DNA of 64,000 nt from assembly GCA_902763885.1 (NCBI GenBank), contig CACWTU010000001.1:124001-188000 (forward strand). The letters are read 5' to 3'. The stretch comes from an uncultured Bacteroidales bacterium (lineage in GTDB: Bacteria > Bacteroidota > Bacteroidia > Bacteroidales > Bacteroidaceae). Each line of letters begins with the position of its first letter. Within the stretch, counting starts at the first letter, position 1. Below are positions 35,744-43,308 of this stretch, one piece after another. The notes below the pieces were generated by a model. The model worked only from the letters and a program-made list of their open reading frames with translations. It made no database searches and had not been told where the DNA came from. A program made the translations under genes and the position numbers.

Positions 35744-37159
35744 ATGGATTTATATTCTACCCTGCCCTACAAGGTGGCAGAAATCAATCTGGCCGATTTT
35801 GGCCGCAAAGAGATAGAGATGGCCGAGAAGGAGATGCCCGGTCTTATGGCTCTCCGCGACAAGTACCGTGATTCAAAACCTCTCAAGGGAGCCCGCATTA
35901 TGGGTTCGTTGCACATGACCATCCAGACGGCTGTCCTTATAGAGACACTGCATGAACTGGGCGCAGAGATACGCTGGTGCTCATGTAACATTTATTCTAC
36001 GCAGGATCACGCCGCCGCTGCCATTGCTGCAGCCGGAAGCGCTGCCGTTTTTGCCTGGAAGGGAGAAACTGCTGAGGAGTACTGGTGGTGTACTCTCCAG
36101 GCTTTGAACTTCCCTGAGGGAGGTCCCAATATGATAGTTGATGACGGCGGTGATGCCACACTTATGATACATCTGGGCGTAAAGGGTGAGAAAGACTCTA
36201 AGGCTTTGGATTATAATGCTGAATCAGCCGATGAACGTGAACTCCTGAATGCTCTCAAGGAGGTAGCCAAGGTTAAGGGTAACAGTTACTGGCAGAATAT
36301 TGCCAAGAACATAAAGGGTGTAAGTGAGGAGACCACCACCGGCGTACATCGTCTGTATCGCATGCAGCAGAACGGAGAACTCCTGTTCCCTGCATTCAAT
36401 GTGAATGACTCAGTAACCAAGAGCAAGTTCGATAACCTGTACGGTTGCCGTGAGTCATTGGCCGATGGAATCAAGCGTGCTACCGATGTCATGATAGCAG
36501 GTAAGGTTTGCGTCGTGGCCGGTTACGGTGAGGTAGGTAAGGGTTGTGCCCAGAGCATGCGCTCATACGGTGCCCGCGTACTTGTAACAGAGATTGACCC
36601 CATCTGCGCACTGCAGGCTGCCATGGAAGGCTATGAGGTAGTAACCATGGAGGAGGCAGCTCCTCTGGGCAATATTTTCGTAACCACCACCGGTAACATA
36701 GATGTAATCACAACAGATCATCTCAAGGTAATGCCTGACCAGGCAATCGTCTGCAATATAGGCCACTTTGACAGCGAGATCCAGGTTGACAAACTCAAGA
36801 AGATACCGGGTATCAAGTGCCAGAACGTAAAGCCTCAGGTGGACCGTTACTTCTTCCCGGACGGACACAGCATAATCCTTTTGGCCGATGGTCGTCTGGT
36901 TAACCTGGGTTGCGCTACAGGTCACCCCAGTTTTGTAATGAGTAATAGCTTTACCAACCAGACATTGGCCCAGATTGAACTCTTCAACAAGCATTATCCG
37001 GTTGATGTATATCGCCTGCCCAAGCATCTTGATGAGGAGGTGGCACGCTTGCACTTGGAGCGCATCGGCGTACATCTTTCTAAGCTTTCTCAGGCTCAGG
37101 CTGATTATATCGGGGTTCCGGTGGAGGGACCTTATAAGGCGGAGCATTATAGGTATTGA
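35744..37159 (+). CDS. ahcY: Adenosylhomocysteinase
   Basis: This NAD-dependent enzyme splits S-adenosylhomocysteine into adenosine and homocysteine and so removes the product inhibitor of methyltransferases. The 471-residue protein has [31 protein letters not shown], the NAD-binding loop [16 protein letters not shown] and the C-terminal [16 protein letters not shown], all classic SAHH signatures. The length matches the long bacterial form. Confidence 0.97.
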   Translation: MDLYSTLPYKVAEINLADFGRKEIEMAEKEMPGLMALRDKYRDSKPLKGARIMGSLHMTIQTAVLIETLHELGAEIRWCSCNIYSTQDHAAAAIAAAGSAAVFAWKGETAEEYWWCTLQALNFPEGGPNMIVDDGGDATLMIHLGVKGEKDSKALDYNAESADERELLNALKEVAKVKGNSYWQNIAKNIKGVSEETTTGVHRLYRMQQNGELLFPAFNVNDSVTKSKFDNLYGCRESLADGIKRATDVMIAGKVCVVAGYGEVGKGCAQSMRSYGARVLVTEIDPICALQAAMEGYEVVTMEEAAPLGNIFVTTTGNIDVITTDHLKVMPDQAIVCNIGHFDSEIQVDKLKKIPGIKCQNVKPQVDRYFFPDGHSIILLADGRLVNLGCATGHPSFVMSNSFTNQTLAQIELFNKHYPVDVYRLPKHLDEEVARLHLERIGVHLSKLSQAQADYIGVPVEGPYKAEHYRY

Positions 37160-37170
37160 TTTTTAGCACT

Positions 37171-37369
37171 GGGGACAGTCCCCTTTTGCACTTGGTAATG
37201 AAGTGACTAATTCTAATTTTATCAGGTGACAAAAGGGGACAGTCCCCGGTGCAAATGGAAAGGAAAGCGTGTAATTGGGGACAGTCCCCTTTTGCACGGG
37301 ATAAAGAAGTGACTAATTCTAATTTTATCAGGTGACAAAAGGGGACAGTCCCCGGTGCAAATGGAAAGG
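37171..37369. repeat. 106-bp tandem duplication carrying four GGGGACAGTCCCC palindromes
   Basis: GGGGACAGTCCCC occurs at 37171, 37235, 37277 and 37341. The two units have a period of 106 nt, and the 63 nt from 37200 are identical to those from 37306. In each unit the two palindromes face each other through inverted CAAAAGGGGAC/CCCCTTTTG flanks. The second unit ends with the ATGGAAAGG that starts the LOG gene, and the first unit carries a non-functional copy of that start. It belongs with the palindromes at 8942, 13345 and 30602. Confidence 0.88.
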
Positions 37370-37948
37370 GATACTATTGTTGTATATGGAGCATCGAGTG
37401 CAGATGCGGAGAAGGTGTTCGTGGATGCAGCTTACCAGTTGGGCGGGCTTATAGCAAAAGCCGGAAAGAGGCTTGTGTCCGGTGCTGGAAGTACCGGGCT
37501 GATGGCGGCTGTTGAGAACGGTGCTCTTGATGCCGGCGGCGTATCCATCGGCATAATACCCCAGTTTATGGTAGATAACGGTTGGCTTCATGAGGGGCTT
37601 ACAGAGACAATAATCACTCCCAATATGCATGAGCGCAAGAACCGTATGGCCCAGATGGCTGATGCGGTCATTGCACTTCCTGGTGGCACGGGAACCTTTG
37701 AGGAACTGTTTGAAATCATCACCTGGAAAATGTTGGGATTGTTTGTAAAGCCTATTGTCATCCTGAACACGGACCATTATTATGATCCGCTCCTGGAGAT
37801 GCTGGAACGTACTGCTGACCGTCATTTCATGAATCCTGTCTTCAGGAGACTCTGGGCGGTGGCCGATACCCCTGATGCTGCTTTGCAACTGGTGGATTCA
37901 CTGCCTGATTGGGATGATATGACAAGTAAAGTGCGATTAGACCGATAA
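37361..37948 (+). CDS. LOG-family protein (cytokinin riboside 5'-monophosphate phosphoribohydrolase-like)
   Basis: The 195-residue Rossmann-like protein has VYGASSADAEKVF, VSGAGSTGLMAAVENGAL and the family signature ALPGGTGTFEELFEIITW. LOG proteins hydrolyse nucleoside monophosphates to base and ribose-5-phosphate; the cellular role in Bacteroidota is unclear. The ATG at 37361 is chosen over an in-frame GTG at 37355, and both lie inside the duplicated repeat. The DUF4271 gene follows by 5 nt. Confidence 0.9.
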   Translation: MERDTIVVYGASSADAEKVFVDAAYQLGGLIAKAGKRLVSGAGSTGLMAAVENGALDAGGVSIGIIPQFMVDNGWLHEGLTETIITPNMHERKNRMAQMADAVIALPGGTGTFEELFEIITWKMLGLFVKPIVILNTDHYYDPLLEMLERTADRHFMNPVFRRLWAVADTPDAALQLVDSLPDWDDMTSKVRLDR

Positions 37949-37953
37949 TTATT

Positions 37954-38637
37954 ATGCCTATGTCAATACTTAATTCACCGGTGAGTATCAATGACTGGTT
38001 TCTGCTTGTCATGATTTCATCGATGGTTTTAATGATATTGATTATGGGTCCTTACTGGAAGTCTTACAAGACCTCAATCAGGTCAATGTACAAGTTCAAG
38101 ACTCCTGATGGTGATGTGGAATATCCTCTGTTTTCCACCTTGGGTTTTGTCGTGTTGTTTATTCTTTCATGCATCAGCATAGGAATATCAATCGTGTTAT
38201 ATTCAGAGGATGTCTCTGTGGAGGGAACGGGGCCTGTGATAACCCTATTGTCAGTATCCTTGGTTCTGGTAATCTGCTTTTTTGTCAAGTTGTTACTTTA
38301 CACAATAGTAAACAATTGGCTTTATAGGGCACAGGTCATTAACTTGAAACCTCTTAGATGGAATTGTTTTGTGGTGATGACATTTTCTGTTGCCGGATTC
38401 GTTATTCTGGGGTTGGCTATGATAGTGCATTTCTTCAGATTACCGACTATTTTTCTTCTCGTTTTCTGCTATATGGTGCGCATTTTTGTGATAACAGGAA
38501 GAATTTTCAAGATAAAAACCTCCTTATTTAAGAACAGGAGTTCCAATTCAGGATTTATTTTGTACCTTTGTGCGTTCGAAATTGTACCTGTGATAATTGA
38601 GTTAGGATTTCTGAACAAATACATTGGTCTAATTTAA
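37954..38637 (+). CDS. DUF4271 membrane protein
   Basis: The 227-residue protein has about six hydrophobic helices (near residues 14-32, 64-86, 98-118, 140-160, 168-188 and 205-222). It matches the layout of Bacteroidota DUF4271 proteins, which commonly precede hemD, as here with an 11-nt gap. Function unknown. Confidence 0.8.
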   Translation: MPMSILNSPVSINDWFLLVMISSMVLMILIMGPYWKSYKTSIRSMYKFKTPDGDVEYPLFSTLGFVVLFILSCISIGISIVLYSEDVSVEGTGPVITLLSVSLVLVICFFVKLLLYTIVNNWLYRAQVINLKPLRWNCFVVMTFSVAGFVILGLAMIVHFFRLPTIFLLVFCYMVRIFVITGRIFKIKTSLFKNRSSNSGFILYLCAFEIVPVIIELGFLNKYIGLI

Positions 38638-38648
38638 ACTTTACAGCC

Positions 38649-39398
38649 TTGAAAGTTAAGAAGGTTCTCATATCCCAGCCGCAGCCTACAACAGGCAAGT
38701 CACCCTATTTTGACCTGGCTGAGAAATATGGCGCAGAGTTCGTGTTCAAACCGTTTATCCGTGTAGAGCCGCTCACCGCCAAGGAGTTCAGACAGCAGCA
38801 TGTCAATATACTTGATCACACCGCTGTGGTATTCACTTCCCGTCATGCGGTAGATCACTTCTTCCATCTCTGCGCTGAGATGAGAGTTGTCATCCCGGAG
38901 GATATGAAGTATTTCTGCATTACAGAGACAGTATCACTGTATATCCAGAAGTATGTTCAGTATCGTAAGCGTAAGGTGTTCTTTGGTAATACCGGTAAGG
39001 TAGATAGCCTCATGGCTCCTATACTCAAGCACAAGACAGAGAGATATTTCATCCCGATGTCAAACGTGCATACCGGTGAGCTCAAGGAGTTGCTCGATGC
39101 CAACAAGATTGCCCATACCGAGGCTATCATGTATCGTACCGTCAGCAATGAATTTGCAGCCGGTGAACTTGATGATTATGATATGCTGGTATTCTTCAGC
39201 CCTGCCGGCATTGAGTCTCTCAAGCAGAATGCACCAGACTTTGTACAGGGTGAAAAGATAATAGGCTGTTTTGGTGGCACTACCGCCAAGGCCATCCGTG
39301 ACGCAGGCCTGCGTCTTGACATAGAGGCACCGGTACCCGGCATCACCTCCATGTCAGCCGCCATTGATGCCTGGTTCGCTGCCAACCAGAAGAAGTAA
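38649..39398 (+). CDS. hemD: Uroporphyrinogen-III synthase family protein
   Basis: HemD closes the linear tetrapyrrole to uroporphyrinogen III. The 249-residue protein starts with a TTG codon. The N-terminus KVKKVLISQPQPTTGKSPYF is typical of Bacteroidales HemD, so this start is well supported. Further motifs are HTAVVFTSRHAVDHFF, MYRTVSNEF and LVFFSPAGIESL. A perfect terminator hairpin follows, then rnpA. Confidence 0.9.
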   Translation: MKVKKVLISQPQPTTGKSPYFDLAEKYGAEFVFKPFIRVEPLTAKEFRQQHVNILDHTAVVFTSRHAVDHFFHLCAEMRVVIPEDMKYFCITETVSLYIQKYVQYRKRKVFFGNTGKVDSLMAPILKHKTERYFIPMSNVHTGELKELLDANKIAHTEAIMYRTVSNEFAAGELDDYDMLVFFSPAGIESLKQNAPDFVQGEKIIGCFGGTTAKAIRDAGLRLDIEAPVPGITSMSAAIDAWFAANQKK

Positions 39399-39413
39399 AA
39401 TACACATTATACT

Positions 39414-39467
39414 GACGGGTTCCTCCCATACGGGCATTTTGGCCTGATGCGGAACCCGTCTTTTTTT
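39414..39467 (+). terminator. Rho-independent terminator between hemD and rnpA
   Basis: Arms GACGGGTTCC (39414-39423) and GGAACCCGTC (39451-39460) are followed by seven T residues that end directly at the rnpA ATG (39468). The terminator therefore sits against the rnpA start codon, which implies partial read-through or a promoter in the loop region. Confidence 0.82.
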
Positions 39468-39896
39468 ATGACGACAGGAGCAAATACATTTTCAAAAGAG
39501 GAGCGTCTGTGTAGCAGCAAGATTATAGACCGGCTCTTCAGTGAGGGAAACCGCCAGATTTCGGCTTTTCCCATCCGTTTGGTGTGGCTTCTGTCAGATG
39601 ATATTGAAGGTGTGCGGATACTTATCAGTGCGCCCAAACGCAACTTCCATCATGCCGTTGACCGCAACCGTATCAAGCGGCAGATAAGAGAGTTTTACCG
39701 CACATCATCCGCTCCGCTCAAAGAGTCTGTTTCAGCCCAAGGCAAGGGTCTGGTTATGGCTTTCCTCTTCAATGACAACAAACTGTGGGATACCTGCAAG
39801 CTTGTCCCGCGCCTTCAGACGGCAATGGATAAACTTGTGGAGGCAGTAACCGGACAAACCTCAGGAAACGGGAAGGAAAAGAGTGTTGAGGAATGA
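39468..39896 (+). CDS. rnpA: Ribonuclease P protein component
   Basis: RnpA assists the RNase P RNA in 5' processing of tRNAs. The 142-residue protein has [21 protein letters not shown] and the RNA-binding signature [20 protein letters not shown] start at the ATG at 39468, just after the T-run; a longer frame from 39447 would read through the terminator stem. It overlaps yidD by 4 nt. Confidence 0.94.
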   Translation: MTTGANTFSKEERLCSSKIIDRLFSEGNRQISAFPIRLVWLLSDDIEGVRILISAPKRNFHHAVDRNRIKRQIREFYRTSSAPLKESVSAQGKGLVMAFLFNDNKLWDTCKLVPRLQTAMDKLVEAVTGQTSGNGKEKSVEE

Positions 39897-40135
39897 AACG
39901 ATTGTTGAATATTTTTACTAAATTCTTAGGGTGGTTGCTGATGCTTCCCATCAGGTTCTACCGCAGGTTCATTTCACCTCTTACTCCGCCCTCCTGCCGC
40001 TTTGTCCCCACCTGCTCTCAGTATGCTATTGAGGCTATCACAAAGCATGGCCCGTTCAAGGGGAGCTGGCTGGCCTTGAAGAGGATTCTGCGGTGTCGGC
40101 CGGGTGGTGGCTCGGGGTATGACCCTGTCCCGTAA
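39893..40135 (+). CDS. yidD: Membrane protein insertion efficiency factor YidD
   Basis: The 80-residue protein has an amphipathic or hydrophobic start, then [28 protein letters not shown] with the conserved cysteines, and ends with [14 protein letters not shown]. YidD supports insertion of membrane proteins by YidC and is typically encoded next to rnpA. Its stop codon is immediately followed by the AATTGAGAATTG-type repeat. Confidence 0.96.
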   Translation: MKRLLNIFTKFLGWLLMLPIRFYRRFISPLTPPSCRFVPTCSQYAIEAITKHGPFKGSWLALKRILRCRPGGGSGYDPVP

Positions 40136-40291
40136 AATTGAGAATTGAAAATTGAAAATTGAAATTTTTTGGAGCAGTGAGAGGAGAGCCAAGCTTGCTT
40201 GAGCTCTAGCGAGATTCCCGAGCAAAGCTCGCCTACCCGTAGCCTTTCGCGACAAAAATCATGGAACGAAGTGACATAATTGAAAATTGTT
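40134..40291. repeat. AATTGAAAATTG-bounded small repeat element, copy 2
   Basis: Tandem AATTGAGAATTGAAAATTG units (40134-40170) start at the yidD stop codon. A 105-nt core with repeated GAGC/GCTC palindromes (for example CGAGCAAAGCTCG) follows, and a short AATTGAAAATTG copy (40279-40290) contains the TTG start codon of the tatD gene. It resembles copy 1 at 35588. Confidence 0.6.
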
Positions 40292-40918
40292 GATATACAT
40301 ACTCATTTGTTGCCGGAGGAGGCGGGGACGGCGCTGGTGTGCATCAGTTGCGGACCGATTCCGGATGGTGCGATGGAACAGGGGCACGTGTTCAGCGCAG
40401 GACTGCACCCATGGGATGTTACAGGACATGACGATGAGGCATTCCATAATCTTGAAAAATTGCTTGAGCTGCCGCAGCTCCTTGCTGTAGGCGAATGCGG
40501 ATTCGACACGCTGAAAGGCCCCTCACATGAACTGCAGGAACAAGCCTTTATCCGTCAGGTGGAACTTTCCGAACATTTCAGAAAGCCCATGATCCTCCAC
40601 GTAGTCCGCGATTTTGACACCGTAATCCGTCTACGCAAAAAACTAAAGCCCACCCAGGCCTGGCTAATCCACGGATTCCGCGGAGGCCCCGAACAAATGA
40701 ACCAACTCTACGCCAACGGCATCCTGGTCTCATTTGGTCTAAAACACAACCTCGAAGCACTCAGACAGATTCCATCCACCCGCCTCTTCCTTGAAACCGA
40801 TGGGAATGCCACAATCGTGCAAACCATTTCTTTGGCATCAGCCCTCCGCGTAACCTCGCCCGAAGCAATACAAAGCCAAATTACACAAAACACCACTCTC
40901 TTGCTATCTCCAAGATAG
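40280..40918 (+). CDS. TatD-family metal-dependent hydrolase
   Basis: The 212-residue protein is a TIM-barrel hydrolase with DIHTHL (metal histidines 6 and 8), AVGECGFD, ILHVV, WLIHGF and LFLETDG, so the metal ligands H, H, E, H, H and D all appear present. TatD proteins act as 3'-5' DNA exonucleases or D-aminoacyl-tRNA-like deacylases. It is shorter than the usual 255-265 residues. The start is a TTG inside the adjacent repeat. Copy C of the double-hairpin element begins 2 nt after the stop. Confidence 0.86.
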   Translation: MKIVDIHTHLLPEEAGTALVCISCGPIPDGAMEQGHVFSAGLHPWDVTGHDDEAFHNLEKLLELPQLLAVGECGFDTLKGPSHELQEQAFIRQVELSEHFRKPMILHVVRDFDTVIRLRKKLKPTQAWLIHGFRGGPEQMNQLYANGILVSFGLKHNLEALRQIPSTRLFLETDGNATIVQTISLASALRVTSPEAIQSQITQNTTLLLSPR

Positions 40919-40919
40919 T

Positions 40920-41053
40920 GCCATACTTGCAGAAAAAATGCTCCACAAGCCGTACACCTGCAAGTACGGCTCCAAAAATGCCCAAAACAGCTGATTTCGT
41001 TGCCGTACTTGCACAAAATCGCCCTTACGAACTATCTGTCTGCAAGTATGGCC
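40920..41053 (+). repeat. 134-bp double-hairpin REP-like element, copy C
   Basis: Hairpins 40920-40970 and 41002-41053 use the same stems GCCATACTTGC/GCAAGTACGGC and GCCGTACTTGC/GCAAGTATGGC, separated by a 31-nt linker. Loops and linker are more diverged than between copies A and B, but the stems are conserved, as expected if the structure matters. It begins 2 nt after tatD and ends 29 nt before the structured RNA candidate. Confidence 0.86.
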
Positions 41054-41081
41054 GGATATGCGACAGTTTCCTTTTGCAGGA

Positions 41082-41273
41082 GCCGGAAATCCGTTTTGGA
41101 GAGCGTTAGTGCAGTGGCGTTAAGCGTAGGCCCTCGGAAGATCCCGTTAAGAACGGCGCATGTTTGAGGAACGTTACACACCGAAGGTGGGTAAAAGTCC
41201 GAGTTCGACGTTTAGGGTCTGGAGAGGGCCGGAGTAGCCACGGAATGTCGTCTCTCTAAAACGGATGTCCGGC
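41082..41273 (+). ncRNA. Candidate structured RNA of about 192 nt, family not identified
   Basis: The 22-nt arms 41082-41103 (GCCGGAAATCCGTTTTGGAGAG) and 41252-41273 pair throughout, except one mismatch and one G-U. Further inside, GTGGC (41114-41118) pairs with GCCAC (41237-41241) and GGCCCTC (41129-41135) with GAGGGCC (41224-41230). Near the tip are small hairpins CCGTT-AAG-AACGG and CACC-GAA-GGTG. The result is a long rod with internal loops and a branched tip, reminiscent in outline of 6S-type RNAs. I could not match it to 6S, RNase P, tmRNA, SRP RNA or a known riboswitch. No convincing coding frame spans it. The strand is assumed from the neighbours, since helices are symmetric. A MITE with terminal inverted repeats is the main alternative. 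Confidence 0.55.
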
Positions 41274-41302
41274 GGAGTCCCAAACAAAAGACGCTTTTCC
41301 TG

Positions 41303-41333
41303 TTGTGCCTTTAACCAAAGAATTGTATATTTG
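41303..41333 (+). promoter_or_regulatory. Promoter of tyrS
   Basis: TTG (41303-41305) and TATATTTG (41326-41333) with a 20-nt spacer fit the Bacteroidota promoter. They lie after the structured RNA, so tyrS can be transcribed independently of it. Confidence 0.6.
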
Positions 41334-41366
41334 CGAACTTTTTGTAAAAATCTAAATCATAGACTG

Positions 41367-42665
41367 ATGACTAATTTTGTTGAAGAACTTACCTGGAGAG
41401 GCATGATTCATCAGATGATGCCCGGTACTGATGAACTTCTGAGCAAGGAACAGGTTACAGCGTATGTGGGTTTTGATCCCACCGCAGATTCCCTTCATAT
41501 CGGACATCTGTGCAGCATCATGATACTGCGTCACTTCCAGCGTTGCGGTCACAAACCTTTGGCACTGATAGGCGGTGCCACAGGAATGATAGGTGACCCC
41601 AGTGGAAAATCACAGGAGCGCAACCTCCTGAATGAGGAGACTCTTAAGCATAATGTGGAGTGCATCCGTAAGCAGTTGGGCAAGTTCCTGGACTTTGACA
41701 GCGATGCTCCCAACAAGGCAGAACTTGTAAACAATTATGACTGGCTCAAGGATGTAACATTCCTTGATTTCTCACGTGACATAGGCAAGCACATCACGGT
41801 AAATTACATGATGGCCAAGGATTCCGTCAAGAAGCGTCTTAACGGTGAGGCCCGTGATGGTCTTTCATTCACAGAGTTTACCTATCAGTTGCTCCAGGGT
41901 TACGATTTTCTCTATTTGAACGAGCATAAGAACTGCAAGCTCCAGATGGGCGGTGCTGACCAGTGGGGAAACATCACTACCGGTGCAGAGCTTATCCGCC
42001 GTATCAACGGTACTGAGTGCTTTGCCCTGACCTGTCCTCTTATCACCAAGTCTGACGGCACCAAGTTCGGCAAGACAGAGGGCGGCAACGTATGGCTGAA
42101 CCCGGAATACACTTCACCCTACAAGTTCTACCAGTTCTGGCTGAACGTAAGTGATGAAGATGCCAAACGTTACATTAAGATTTTCACCAACATTGAAAAG
42201 GATGAGTGCGAGGCCCTGATAGCAGAGCATGACGCCGCTCCGCATCTGCGTCTGCTCCAGAAGCGTCTGGCCAAGGATGTAACCTGTATGGTTCACAGCG
42301 AGGCTGATTATGAGGCTGCTGCAGGCGCCTCCGATATACTGTTTGGAGGTAATGCTTCATCAGATGAGCTCAAGAGCATTGATGAGGATATGCTGCTTTC
42401 CATGTTTGACGGTGTTCCGCAGTTTCGTTTCAACCGTCAGGCGCTGAATGAGAATGTCAAGGCTTCAGATTTCCTGACAGATATCTGCCCGGTATTCTTC
42501 TCCAAGAGTGAAGCCCGCAAGATGATGCAGGGAGGTGGCGTTTCCATCAACAAAGAGAAGACATATGATCATTCCCGCATCTTTACTGAGGCAGATCTGA
42601 TTGATAACCGATATATCATTTTGCAGCGTGGTAAGAAGAACTATTATTTGCTTATAGCTGATTAA
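41367..42665 (+). CDS. tyrS: Tyrosyl-tRNA synthetase
   Basis: TyrRS charges tRNA-Tyr. The 432-residue protein starts [20 protein letters not shown], with the class I motif [11 protein letters not shown] and the KMSKS equivalent KFGKTEGG. The C-terminal S4 domain ([20 protein letters not shown]) binds the tRNA. A longer frame from 41265 would include the promoter and is rejected. tRNA-Gln follows by 48 nt. Confidence 0.97.
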   Translation: MTNFVEELTWRGMIHQMMPGTDELLSKEQVTAYVGFDPTADSLHIGHLCSIMILRHFQRCGHKPLALIGGATGMIGDPSGKSQERNLLNEETLKHNVECIRKQLGKFLDFDSDAPNKAELVNNYDWLKDVTFLDFSRDIGKHITVNYMMAKDSVKKRLNGEARDGLSFTEFTYQLLQGYDFLYLNEHKNCKLQMGGADQWGNITTGAELIRRINGTECFALTCPLITKSDGTKFGKTEGGNVWLNPEYTSPYKFYQFWLNVSDEDAKRYIKIFTNIEKDECEALIAEHDAAPHLRLLQKRLAKDVTCMVHSEADYEAAAGASDILFGGNASSDELKSIDEDMLLSMFDGVPQFRFNRQALNENVKASDFLTDICPVFFSKSEARKMMQGGGVSINKEKTYDHSRIFTEADLIDNRYIILQRGKKNYYLLIAD

Positions 42666-42680
42666 TTCGGGATATTTGAG

Positions 42681-42688
42681 TATCTTTG
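42681..42688 (+). promoter_or_regulatory. -7 box before tRNA-Gln
   Basis: TATCTTTG lies 26 nt before the tRNA. No well-spaced -33 box is visible, so it may be an activated or weak promoter. Confidence 0.4.
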
Positions 42689-42713
42689 CAGGCGCTTAGC
42701 GCTATAAGGCGAT

Positions 42714-42784
42714 TGTCGTATGGTGTAATGGTAGCACAACAGGTTTTGGTTCTGTTTGTCCTGGTTCGAATCCGGGTACGACAG
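42714..42784 (+). tRNA. tRNA-Gln (anticodon UUG)
   Basis: Acceptor arms TGTCGTA and TACGACA pair. The D arm GGTGTAATGGTAGCAC, anticodon loop TTTTGGT (anticodon TTG) and T arm CTGGTTCGAATCCGG are all present. The 3' CCA is not encoded, as is common in Bacteroidota. Confidence 0.95.
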
Positions 42785-42787
42785 CTG

Positions 42788-42814
42788 ACAGGGTGAGAAA
42801 ACTTCTCACCCTGT
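42788..42814 (+). terminator. Terminator after tRNA-Gln
   Basis: Arms ACAGGGTGAGAA and TTCTCACCCTGT with a 3-nt loop are followed by TTCTGTG. The stem is strong and the T-tract weak. The next 140 nt to 42961 show no gene. Confidence 0.75.
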
Positions 42815-42961
42815 TTCTGTGTACTCCAGCGAGGGTTTTCCGGAACAAATTCTAACCAATTTGAAACAAATGCAGTCGGCTGCCGGTGGCAATTTGGAAT
42901 GCATGGAACAAATGTTAATCCCATTGATACACGCAGGATCGTCTGTTTGGAATACGGGTGC

Positions 42962-43095
42962 TATCTTTGCCACGTAAGTTTTCATGCACATATTTGGTTA
43001 GTAATTGACTTTCGTTAGGTCTCTGCCGGTCTGAGAAGATGTGGCAGTTGACTGAAAAAAAGGGCTGCTTTCAGGCGGCCTTTTTCTATGTCCGT
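42962..43095 (+). other. Possible small-RNA transcription unit in the tyrS-GH43 gap
   Basis: In the 642-nt gap between tyrS and the GH43 gene, TATCTTTG (42962-42969) could start a transcript near 42975. The transcript would contain a CTGCC/GGCAG stem (about 43021-43046) and end at a hairpin AAAAAGG-GCTGC/GGCGG-CCTTTTT near 43060-43093 followed by T residues. No correctly spaced -33 box and no coding frame with family features are seen. The support is only the pairing of promoter-like and terminator-like signals. Confidence 0.3.
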
Positions 43096-43234
43096 TCCTG
43101 TGTTTTTCATACTCTTAATTTTAACGTTTCAATTGTGAAGATTTTAACATTTCAAATTGACTTGATTTTTGCGTCACAAGTAGTCCGAAAGGATTTTTTC
43201 ATGCTTTTTCTAAAAAAAATCAGGATAAAGATGT

Positions 43235-43262
43235 TTTGAAAGCAAAAAAAGAGTTAACTTTG
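43235..43262 (+). promoter_or_regulatory. Promoter of the GH43-SusCD locus
   Basis: TAACTTTG (43255-43262) is a strong -7 box 46 nt before the GH43 start. TTTTG ending at 43238 is 16 nt upstream, slightly short for a -33 box, which would suit an activator-dependent promoter. Confidence 0.5.
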
Positions 43263-43308
43263 GCCGCTAACTGAATTTTTAAATAATAAAATATTAACCA
43301 AAAAACTT

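Noticed and set aside
37171-37369. CRISPR array
   Set aside because: Repeats are only two 106-nt units with identical interiors, so there are no variable spacers, and no cas genes occur.
40918-41109. 63-residue frame after tatD
   Set aside because: It is a translation of the double-hairpin element, whose conserved stems explain its recurrent residues; not a gene.
41082-41273. Retron msr-msd or group II intron fragment
   Set aside because: A long closing helix could suggest a retron, but no reverse transcriptase is nearby, and no domain V-like hairpin of a group II intron is visible.
41265-41366. N-terminal extension of TyrS
   Set aside because: The added 34 residues cross the structured RNA end and the tyrS promoter; the family N-terminus begins at 41367.
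43039-43239. 66-residue frame in the tyrS-GH43 gap
   Set aside because: It runs through a terminator-like hairpin and AT-rich DNA, and resembles no protein family.
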